Shown in pieces: positions 1 to 5,503 of a stretch of DNA of 10,273 bases (its first letter is position 1; the number at the start of each line of letters is the position of its first letter). The notes below the pieces were generated by a model. That model did not search any database and was not told the origin of the DNA. It saw nothing but the letters and a program-made list of their open reading frames with translations. The translations under genes and the position numbers were made by a program. The stretch spans positions 1 to 10,273 of the forward strand of contig VBBG01000144.1 in assembly GCA_005882905.1 (NCBI GenBank), read 5' to 3'. This stretch comes from Candidatus Bathyarchaeota archaeon. GTDB lineage: Archaea > Thermoproteota > Bathyarchaeia > 40CM-2-53-6.

Positions 1-192
1 AGGATCGTTGGACTCATGCTGACCGGGTCGCTCCTTTAAAGACCCGTATTGAAGTCGGAGAGTTGCTAGAACATGACGTATGGATTGTGGTGTGCCGTTC
101 GAGCGGGATAAGCCGGGCGATACTCTTCTCGCCAAGGTTTGGCAAGGTTAATCTTGTAGATAGGCCCATTCACATTCCTTTACGGGCTCGCC

Positions 193-513
193 ATGTCTGA
201 CATTGCTGTAGAGGTAGGAGACGGTTTCGAGGATGGAGTGGAAGAGGAGCCTAACATTGTCCGGATTGGGAAGAAGCCTATAATGAACTATGTCGTCGCT
301 TGCATGACTCTTCTCAATAACGGGGTTGGGGAGGTCATGGTGCGGGGGAGGGGCCAGTCCATTACGAAGGCTGTGGAGACAGTTGACATGCTGAAGAGGG
401 CTTTCATGAAGAATATCAAGGTCCATTCCGTCGACATCGGGACGGAGGAGATCAAGAGGGATGACGGTTCGATCGCGAGTCTCTCCATGATCGAGATTAT
501 GCTCGGAAACTGA
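193..513 (+). CDS. alba: Alba-family chromatin protein (DNA/RNA-binding)
   Basis: This 106-residue protein is an Alba (Sac10b) family protein, a dimeric archaeal protein that coats DNA and also binds RNA. The family core runs from about residue 21 to the end. The segment NIVRIGKKPIMNYV (21-34) carries the paired lysines K27 and K28, equivalent to the nucleic-acid-contacting pair that is acetylated in Sulfolobus Alba. RGRGQSITKAVETVDMLKR (51-69) is the conserved loop and helix, and the C-terminal strand is SLSMIEIML. The ATG at 193 is the only start before the core. It adds an acidic leader of about 20 residues (DGFEDGVEEEP at 10-20) that most Alba proteins lack. No clear Shine-Dalgarno sequence precedes it. 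The next gene follows on the same strand after 71 bases with its own TATA-like box. Family assignment is firm; the role of the acidic tail is unknown. Confidence 0.93.
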   Translation: MSDIAVEVGDGFEDGVEEEPNIVRIGKKPIMNYVVACMTLLNNGVGEVMVRGRGQSITKAVETVDMLKRAFMKNIKVHSVDIGTEEIKRDDGSIASLSMIEIMLGN

Positions 514-535
514 CCGCCAAGTCGTCGGGGCGGTT
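512..535 (+). other. Small hairpin across the alba stop codon
   Basis: GACCGCC at 512-518 can pair with GGCGGTT at 529-535, giving a 7-bp stem including one G-U pair and a 10-base loop. It begins inside the alba stop codon. No T-run follows, so it is not a convincing terminator. It may be an mRNA 3'-end structure or chance. Confidence 0.3.
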
Positions 536-540
536 CGAGC

Positions 541-550
541 GATATTATTA
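541..550 (+). promoter_or_regulatory. TATA-like box before the aminotransferase
   Basis: The AT-rich stretch GATATTATTA stands out in GC-rich surroundings and lies 35-44 bases before the TTG start at 585. Initiation about 25 bases downstream would leave a leader of roughly 10-15 bases. This would allow transcription separate from alba. Confidence 0.4.
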
Positions 551-584
551 GTAGTAGACTGATAGGACCAGCCGCGATCCAGAT

Positions 585-1937
585 TTGCAGACTGAGAAGC
601 ATCAGTATCCCAAGATTGTTGTGACTCCGCCGGGTCCCAAGGCTCGCGCCCTAGTCAAAGAGGATGAGTCGATCATCTCCCAATCGCTGGTCAGATTCTA
701 TCCGCTGGTGGCTGAGAGCGGGCATGGGAGTATCGTCCGGGATGTTGATGGGAACGAGTTTATCGATTTCAACTCTGGACTCGTCTGTCTCGCTGTCGGT
801 CACTCGCATCCGCGGGTTGTCTCCGCGATCAAGGAGCAGGCGGAGAAATTGATCCATTATTCTTGGACGGATTTCTACTACGAGAAGGTTGTCCAGTTGT
901 CTGAGGAACTGGCCAAGATTACGCCGGGAAGTTTCGGGAAGAAGGTCTTCCTCAGCAACAGTGGGACGGAGGCGATAGAGGCGGCGATGAAGCTGGCGAA
1001 GTGGCATACTAGGAAGCACGCGTTCCTCTCGTTCATCGGCGCGTTTCATGGCCGGACGCTGGGCGCGTTGAGTCTGACGGCTAGTAAGCCGTACCAGAGG
1101 AGGCACTTCTTCCCGATGGTCCCGGGCGATACTCACGTGCCGTTTGCTGACTGTTACCGTTGTCCGTTCAAGCTTAGCTATCCCGAGTGTGGCATGTACT
1201 GTGTCGACTTCATCCAGGAACAGGTCTTGGACAAGTATCTGCCTCCCGAGGATGTGGCGGCAATGTTTGTCGAGCCGGTCCAGGGCGAGGGAGGCTACGT
1301 TGTCCCGCCGGACGATTATTTTGTGCGGCTGAAGAAGTTGCTGGACAAGAATGGGATTATGATGGTGGATGATGAGGTCCAGTCGGGTATGGGCCGGACA
1401 GGGCGCTGGTTTGGGATTGAGCACTGGGGTGTGGAGCCGGATGTTGTCTGTACGTCGAAGGCGTTGGCGTCTGGTCTGCCGATCGGCGCGACCGTTGCGA
1501 GGAAGGAGTTGATGGACTGGGAGGGTGGGTCTCACGCTAACACGTTCGGCGGGAATCCGGTCTCGTGCGCGGCCGCGTTACAGGTCATCAGCGTGATCCG
1601 GGATGAGCACTTGCTGGAGAATGCGACGAAGCAGGGCTCGTATATGATGAAGCGTTTGAGGGAGATGCAGGAGAAGTATCCGATTATTGGTGATGTCCGC
1701 GGGAAGGGGTTGATGATCGGGGCGGAGATCGTGAAGGATCCTAAGACGAAGGAGTTTGCTGACAGGGAGGCGCATGATATCATGATGAAATCGTTCCGCC
1801 GGGGACTGGCGATCATCACCGCTGGTCACTCGACGCTGCGTATCGCGCCGCCTTTGATCATAACCCGGGACCTCGTTGACGCTGGCCTGGATATTCTGGA
1901 AGGCGCGATCAAAGAGGTCAACCAGACACTCAAGTGA
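585..1937 (+). CDS. Class III PLP-dependent aminotransferase (acetylornithine/4-aminobutyrate aminotransferase family)
   Basis: This 450-residue class III (fold type I) aminotransferase transfers an amino group between an amino acid, often its omega position, and a 2-oxo acid using PLP. Visible motifs are NSGTEA (125-130, phosphate binding), FHGRT (154-158), the cofactor aspartate D263 in DDEVQSG, the PLP Schiff-base lysine K292 in TSKALASG, and ANTFGGNP (318-325). The opening KIVVTPPGPKAR matches the archaeal subgroup that includes Pyrococcus ornithine and broad-specificity amino acid aminotransferase/racemase enzymes, so substrate cannot be fixed from sequence. A four-cysteine cluster (C190, C193, C202, C206) occurs in one branch of this family. 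The start is TTG at 585: an in-frame stop lies at 555 and there is no ATG before mid-protein; GTG at 621 would remove conserved residues. Length and motifs are intact. Neighbouring genes do not indicate a pathway. Confidence 0.92.
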   Translation: MQTEKHQYPKIVVTPPGPKARALVKEDESIISQSLVRFYPLVAESGHGSIVRDVDGNEFIDFNSGLVCLAVGHSHPRVVSAIKEQAEKLIHYSWTDFYYEKVVQLSEELAKITPGSFGKKVFLSNSGTEAIEAAMKLAKWHTRKHAFLSFIGAFHGRTLGALSLTASKPYQRRHFFPMVPGDTHVPFADCYRCPFKLSYPECGMYCVDFIQEQVLDKYLPPEDVAAMFVEPVQGEGGYVVPPDDYFVRLKKLLDKNGIMMVDDEVQSGMGRTGRWFGIEHWGVEPDVVCTSKALASGLPIGATVARKELMDWEGGSHANTFGGNPVSCAAALQVISVIRDEHLLENATKQGSYMMKRLREMQEKYPIIGDVRGKGLMIGAEIVKDPKTKEFADREAHDIMMKSFRRGLAIITAGHSTLRIAPPLIITRDLVDAGLDILEGAIKEVNQTLK

Positions 1938-1965
1938 TCGGACGGTCGCCAGAGATTTCACGAGG

Positions 1966-1985
1966 CCCCCCGGGGGGAGGGGGGG
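1966..1985. repeat. Perfect C6G6 palindrome with adjoining G-tracts
   Basis: Six C are followed directly by six G (1966-1977), then one A and seven more G (1979-1985). It lies 29 bases after the aminotransferase stop in the 240-base gap between convergent genes. T-rich stretches follow around 2015-2030. It could be a stable structure at the 3' end of the aminotransferase mRNA. Nothing else recognisable was seen in the gap. Confidence 0.55.
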
Positions 1986-2177
1986 TCCTAGAGTCTATTG
2001 TTCCGATCTGGGCTTTGTTTCATGTTTCGGGGCTGTTCTGAATCTGGAACGGCTGTTTTTCGAGGCTGGGAACGAGCAGGAGCCGCAAGGCGAACGAGCA
2101 TCTGGTGATGGTCTTGTGGTGGCGGGTCGGGTTTAGGGTTCTTGGTGATCTTTCTACGCCGGTTTAGAACGGCTTTC

Positions 2178-3138
2178 TCAGCCTACTGCGGCTGGGCTGG
2201 ATGAGGGTGGGTCGAAGAATTCGGTCAATGGGACGACGGCAGAATCGTGCGGGGTGAGGGGTGGAAGATTCCATTCCTGCTCCATGGTTCTGACTCCCGC
2301 GTAGTGGCTGTAGGGAACGAGTGACTTGTAGCCGAGCCTTACGGTGGGTCCTGCCCAGATGGCTGTTACGATGTTGTTCACCTTGGTCGCGGTCTCGTCC
2401 CAGGTGATGAAGAGGGCTGCCTTCTGGGTCTTGAAGAGGGTGCTGTTGAGAATCCTGGGGACTATGAGCGACAGGTACTGGTTCTGCTGGGAGACTGTCT
2501 GGTTTAGCGGCAGACAACCATCGTGCCCATCATTGCAGAGGTTGGGGGTCAGCCACATGTAGTTGGAAGCGGTAGAGGTCGAGTTGAGATCGGAGAGGAG
2601 CTGAGTTGGGAGAGCGAGGTATCCGCTTGCTCCAGGGTTCGCGTTGACTATTCTGCTGCACCTGGTCGCGTTATTGTAAATGTCAGCATAGTAGACGAAC
2701 GGGTTGTGCGCGTTCACATAGTAGATGGATGTACGAGTTAGCGAGCAGCCTCCAGTCGGATAATCCTCAATGTAGGCCTTCCAAGTCCTACCAGAAGCCT
2801 CGACAGTGTCTACAATATTACGGGCTGAAACGTAGCATCCAGCCTCCTTCTGGGGAAAACAGTCCCGATCAAAAGGGGGTGTGTCATAGTTGCCCCCGCT
2901 GGTCAAGGCGAGATAGTTGGGTAGGCTTGTGTGACCAATGTCCGAATAGTTTTCGGCGAGCCCGTACGTGTTGGCGAGCTGCGTGATGTACGTGCAGTTT
3001 CCGTTACAGTGCGCGCCGTAGGTGTCCCTGGAGGCTGAATATGGTCATGTTGTTCGAGACAGCCAGCTGCGTAACTCCCAAGGCGCTGAGGATGAGTAGA
3101 GAAATTCCTAGGGCAGGTAGAACTGCAAAGGCTGGCAT
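2178..3138 (-). pseudogene. Phosphoesterase-family (acid phosphatase-like) secreted protein, frame-broken
   Basis: A PF04185-type phosphoesterase (acid phosphatase/phospholipase C superfamily), meant to be exported and to hydrolyse phosphate esters with bound metals. The ATG at 3138 lies two bases after the upstream gene's stop and encodes a hydrophobic signal segment (VLPALGISLLILSALGV), but this frame stops at 3004-3006. The catalytic part runs in another frame from about 3044 to 2178: DTYGAHCNGNCTYITQLANT, HTSLPNYLALTSGG, PNLCNDGHDGC, ITWDE and YSHYAGVRTME are all present. The family's N-terminal metal-binding M-E-N motif, expected just before DTYG, is absent from all three frames. A deletion that also changed frame is therefore likely. 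A TTG at 2906 could start only a truncated domain. Either a pseudogene or an assembly error. Confidence 0.8.
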
Positions 3139-3140
3139 GG

Positions 3141-3635
3141 TCAGGTAATCGTTATGGTGAATGCTATGGGCGAGGATTGTGCGGTTGTGTAGAAGTTCGA
3201 GATTGTGAGGGTAATGGGAGAGCTAAACCCGTGAGAAGGAATGGTCGGTAAAGTTGCTGGAGACACGGAGAAGCACGGGCTCATTCCATCCAAGCCGCAA
3301 CTGGCTGAATTTACCCCGGTTATTGAGATGGTAGGGGTATCGCTGCCTGTCCCTATGTTGTTGATGCATAGGTATGCAAAGGTTGAGCCACCCGCGGGCT
3401 CGCTGAGCGAGATTCCTACTGGACTAGTTGTGTAACCGGTCGTGGGACAAGAAGTGTCCGCGAAGGGCATGGGCTGATAGATGATCTGAATGTCAGCTCC
3501 CGTAGTGATAGTTATGCTGTCCGAGACTGGAATAGAGATCGCGACCGCGTACACGACAAGCGAAAGGGAGACTAGCATCAAGAAAGATGGTAGGAACCAC
3601 CTGCCCTTAGCGAGCTTCGCCAGTCCCTGTCTCAT
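3141..3635 (-). CDS. Secreted or membrane-anchored beta-rich protein, unknown function
   Basis: A 164-residue protein not matched to a named family. Residues 1-13 are basic (MRQGLAKLAKGRW) and about 14-34 form one hydrophobic segment, so it is a signal peptide or signal anchor with the rest outside the cell. The exported part is rich in Thr, Ser, Ile and Pro with alternating hydrophobic residues (SITITTGADIQIIY, SPITLTISNF, PIAFTITIT), suggesting an immunoglobulin-like beta sandwich. Four cysteines could form two disulfides. The ATG at 3635 precedes the basic N-region. The stop is two bases before the phosphoesterase start, so the two were probably cotranscribed and exported together. A TATA-like box lies about 80 bases upstream. 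The prediction rests on composition and context, not homology. Confidence 0.75.
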   Translation of the reverse strand: MRQGLAKLAKGRWFLPSFLMLVSLSLVVYAVAISIPVSDSITITTGADIQIIYQPMPFADTSCPTTGYTTSPVGISLSEPAGGSTFAYLCINNIGTGSDTPTISITGVNSASCGLDGMSPCFSVSPATLPTIPSHGFSSPITLTISNFYTTAQSSPIAFTITIT

Positions 3636-3713
3636 CCGCTTACTTTCCGTGTCAATTCCTGATATCCTGGGGTATTCTCAGAAACACTCACGCCACCTTA
3701 CACAAGAAGGGCC

Positions 3714-3721
3714 GATAAATA
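3714..3721 (-). promoter_or_regulatory. TATA-like box before the secreted-protein operon
   Basis: On the minus strand this reads TATTTATC within CGTATTTATCGG. It is the best TATA match upstream of the ATG at 3635 and would imply a leader of about 50-60 bases. Confidence 0.35.
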
Positions 3722-3753
3722 CGTGCGGGCGCTGTAAATGGATATCATCGGAT

Positions 3754-3768
3754 AACCGGCGGCCGGTT
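3754..3768. repeat. 15-bp perfect palindrome, AACCGGC-G-GCCGGTT
   Basis: Seven-base arms flank one central base. The site lies between the vapC stop (3847) and the start of the secreted-protein gene (3635), about 35 bases upstream of that gene's TATA-like box. It could be a regulator site for that promoter or a hairpin at the end of the vapC mRNA. No T-run follows on the minus strand, which argues against a terminator. Confidence 0.5.
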
Positions 3769-3846
3769 CTCTTCCGGAGGGGTGGGGAGTGGACTTACCC
3801 CCGGGTAGAGGCTGGTCACAGGCACCTTCGCGGCGGTGGGGACACT

Positions 3847-4248
3847 TCAGACCCACTTGGTCCGAACTTTCATGTCCTGATAGTGTGGGTCGTCGGTGAT
3901 GACGTACTCTGCTTCCCCTATCTTCACGAGAGATGCAATGAGTGCGTCTGCGATAGGGACGTCTGGGTGTGATAACAATAGCCTACCGGCGACGAGCGCC
4001 AACTCTTCGCCGAGCGGAATCACTCTCATACCTCTCTCCTTGAGGAGGTTCAGTCTCAAGAGGGCTGCAGATTCTCCAATCCTTGCGCCCGCGATCTTCA
4101 CGAATTCCGTCAACACTATCGATGGTGCAAGAAGGCGACCGACCACCTCACGGCCAATAGCCTCCTCAACTCGCTTACCTATCTCCTTGCTGGGCGGAAA
4201 CTGGAGAGTCAGCAGGAGGGGGGCGTCCGCTACCGCTGTCAACGCCAC
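3847..4248 (-). CDS. vapC: PIN-domain ribonuclease toxin, VapC-type
   Basis: A 133-residue PIN-domain protein, a Mg-dependent RNase that in VapBC pairs cleaves RNA and is inhibited by its antitoxin. The acidic active-site set is complete: D8 in VADAPLLLTL, E48 in SIVLTEFVKIAG, D101 in IADALIASL, and D119/D120 in ITDDPHY, with the usual C-terminal strand ending KVRTKWV. The GTG at 4248 is the first start after an in-frame stop at 4255-4257. It overlaps the end of the antitoxin's C-terminal frame by 10 bases, the tight coupling typical of vapBC. The toxin looks intact although the antitoxin frame is broken. The PIN fold is clear; the toxin role is inferred from the neighbour. Confidence 0.85.
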   Translation of the reverse strand: MALTAVADAPLLLTLQFPPSKEIGKRVEEAIGREVVGRLLAPSIVLTEFVKIAGARIGESAALLRLNLLKERGMRVIPLGEELALVAGRLLLSHPDVPIADALIASLVKIGEAEYVITDDPHYQDMKVRTKWV

Positions 4249-4377
4249 TTCTTTCTAAGACTCTCTAAATCCCGCAGAATCCTCTTGTAAGCCTCCGACC
4301 CTTCCTTGATCTTGAATCTCTCCCAGCCCAAGCGGGATCGTTATTTGCCCATTCCGCTTGACCTTGACCTTGGACAA
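4239..4377 (-). pseudogene. vapB: AbrB/VapB-type antitoxin, frameshifted
   Basis: A TTG at 4377 opens a frame reading MSKVKVKRNGQITIPLGL, the DNA-binding swapped-hairpin start of AbrB/MazE/VapB antitoxins. This frame then degenerates and stops at 4255-4257, giving 40 residues. The other frame contains the expected continuation ERFKIKEGSEAYKRILRDLE followed by SLRKKWR, and stops at 4239, overlapping the toxin start. The switch falls near CTGGGAGAGA at about 4321-4330. Restoring two lost bases would give the usual R-E-R after P-L-G-L, while removing one base would also rejoin the frames but leave one residue short. Even repaired it is only about 46 residues, and the strand region normally following KEG is missing, so an internal deletion is also possible. 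No product with both halves can be made without frame repair. Confidence 0.75.
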
Positions 4378-4403
4378 CTCTCGTCCAGTTGTACCGTGGT
4401 CCG

Positions 4404-4426
4404 GTCGCACATATGCATCGTGCGAC
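4404..4426. promoter_or_regulatory. Candidate vapBC operator: perfect inverted repeat
   Basis: GTCGCAC at 4404-4410 and GTGCGAC at 4420-4426 are perfect 7-base arms around nine bases. The site is 27-49 bases upstream of the antitoxin start on the minus strand. The spacer holds GCATATGT, the best TATA-like element for that gene. VapB antitoxins of this type bind inverted repeats in their own promoters, so autoregulation is the natural reading. Confidence 0.55.
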
Positions 4427-4573
4427 TATGGACTAGTATCACAAACAATTCACTGTGCAAGCACGAACCGTCTCGCTGTGTAGAGTTTCGAGGCGGACAA
4501 AACCCCGATTAGTACAATATGGTCCACGCGCTAACTATCAACTGAAGGGAGTTGATGCGAGAGAGGCCTATGT

Positions 4574-4590
4574 CAAACGGTCTCCGTTTG
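4574..4590. promoter_or_regulatory. Perfect dyad upstream of the first two-helix protein
   Basis: CAAACGG and CCGTTTG are perfect 7-base arms around TCT. A TATA-like AGATATTTG follows at about 4596-4604, 25-33 bases before the ATG at 4629. The dyad therefore sits where TFB recognition elements or operators lie in archaeal promoters. Confidence 0.5.
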
Positions 4591-4628
4591 GATAGAGATA
4601 TTTGTTCGAGCAGCACAAGACCTACTCT

Positions 4629-4868
4629 ATGCGGATGGCTCCGATCTTGCTGGTTGGAGGTATCCTCCTTACAATCGTCGGACTCTATTGGGCAATAACG
4701 GCAGGCTCCTACAAATGCTTAGGAGGGCTCGCATGTCAGAGTAGCTACGATGCATGGTTGCTCGAAAGTAGGTTAGGGTTGAGCGGTCTTTTCGTCGGGA
4801 TAGGCCTACTCGCTGTTGGAAGCTTCTTGTGGTTCAAGGATCGACCAAGCACCGTGGGCAACAGGTGA
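4629..4868 (+). CDS. Small two-helix membrane protein, unknown function
   Basis: A 79-residue protein from ATG 4629; no family recognised. Helix 1 is roughly APILLVGGILLTIVGLYWAI and helix 2 roughly LSGLFVGIGLLAVGSFLWF, joined by a loop of about 30 residues containing two cysteines (KCLGGLAC) followed by QSSYD. A TTG at 4602 would extend the protein by nine residues, but the TATA-like AGATATTTG overlaps it, so the ATG 25-33 bases downstream is preferred as a leaderless start. The next gene has the same design and shares C-x-x-S-Y-D at the end of the cysteine loop. The loop cysteines may pair if the loop faces outward; this is inference. A perfect dyad precedes the promoter. Confidence 0.6.
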   Translation: MRMAPILLVGGILLTIVGLYWAITAGSYKCLGGLACQSSYDAWLLESRLGLSGLFVGIGLLAVGSFLWFKDRPSTVGNR

Positions 4869-4946
4869 ATAGCTTGCTTCTTCTACCGACTCGATGCAAC
4901 TCATTCTCTTGAATCGACGACTGCGTCCATTTTCGAACGGAGCGAG

Positions 4947-4967
4947 CCAAAATGCCTATAATTTTGG
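4947..4967. promoter_or_regulatory. TATA box embedded in a perfect dyad, before the second two-helix protein
   Basis: CCAAAAT at 4947-4953 and ATTTTGG at 4961-4967 are perfect 7-base arms around seven bases. The sequence TATAATTT (4957-4964) overlaps the spacer and right arm and lies 22-29 bases before the ATG at 4986, near-ideal for a leaderless archaeal mRNA. A protein bound to the dyad would block TBP. Confidence 0.6.
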
Positions 4968-4985
4968 ACTTCCTTCTGATTCTGG

Positions 4986-5309
4986 ATGAGACGCATTCCC
5001 AGAGCGCTTGTTCTTTCCCTATTGCTAGGGTTTTTTCTGCTCCTCATCAGTGCTTCCGCAACCAGGGAGCCTTGGGGAGCATCAGATGGATATCCCCTTC
5101 ACTACAGCTATCCTAACCTACCCTGTGAGCGACCCAACCCGTTCAACGGGTGCGGCTACTCCTACGACCCCGTGTTGGTTGGCCTCGATTTCCTGTTCTG
5201 GCTGGCGATTGCCGGAGTTGTTGTCTCTGCGATCGACCTAGCTTGGACGAGGGTCTTTTCACGCTATGTTGGGAAACAAACCAGATCTTCAGCGGCCCAG
5301 AGTTCATAG
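4986..5309 (+). CDS. Small two-helix membrane protein, second of a pair
   Basis: A 107-residue protein; no family recognised. It has a basic N-terminus (MRRIPR), a hydrophobic segment at about 7-25 (ALVLSLLLGFFLLLISASA), a polar loop with two cysteines (CERPNPFNGC) followed by GYSYD, a second helix at about 66-87 (GLDFLFWLAIAGVVVSAI), and a polar tail ending SSAAQSS. The positive charges at the N-terminus favour both ends inside and the loop outside. The loop ends in C-x-x-S-Y-D-x-x-L/V, as in the preceding protein, so the two may be diverged paralogues. The ATG lies 22-29 bases after a strong TATA box, supporting leaderless initiation. Function is unknown. Confidence 0.65.
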   Translation: MRRIPRALVLSLLLGFFLLLISASATREPWGASDGYPLHYSYPNLPCERPNPFNGCGYSYDPVLVGLDFLFWLAIAGVVVSAIDLAWTRVFSRYVGKQTRSSAAQSS

Positions 5310-5454
5310 AGTTTCAAGGGCTGGGTCGAAGGGTCCTAGTGGCACCTAGAAAACTCTGTTCCTCCGGCACCATGGAGATAGTCTGTCTGTTGGATTCCTT
5401 AGAAAGTCGATCATTTCCACGCTGAAACTTCTCAACTGAACAGTTCGGTGCTCT

Positions 5455-5474
5455 CTCTTCCTCAATAGGAAGAG
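5455..5474. repeat. Perfect 8-bp hairpin with 4-base loop
   Basis: CTCTTCCT (5455-5462) pairs exactly with AGGAAGAG (5467-5474) around CAAT. It lies about 30 bases before the first small frame of the terminase cluster and 145 bases after the preceding gene. It may be an RNA structure or an operator. The rest of the 5310-5503 gap shows nothing recognisable. Confidence 0.5.
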
Positions 5475-5503
5475 GTGACGTTCAGGGTCCCAGATAGTGT
5501 ATT

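Noticed and set aside
3..200. Open frame from the window edge into the first bases of alba, ending in RPIHIPLRARHV.
   Set aside because: It has no recognisable motif, is Arg-rich, overlaps alba by 8 bases, and an open run of 66 codons at this base composition can occur by chance. It could be the tail of an upstream gene, but I cannot support it.
2070..2100. GAACGAGCA repeated at 2070-2078 and 2092-2100.
   Set aside because: Only two 9-base copies without symmetry, position relative to a promoter, or other support.
2178..2906. Phosphoesterase as an intact 242-residue gene starting at TTG 2906.
   Set aside because: The codon is an internal leucine in the conserved segment PNYLALTSGG; clear family sequence continues upstream in the same frame to about 3030.
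3490..3972. Plus-strand open frame of 160 codons.
   Set aside because: It lies opposite the secreted protein and the end of vapC, has no motif, and its composition is that of an antisense shadow.
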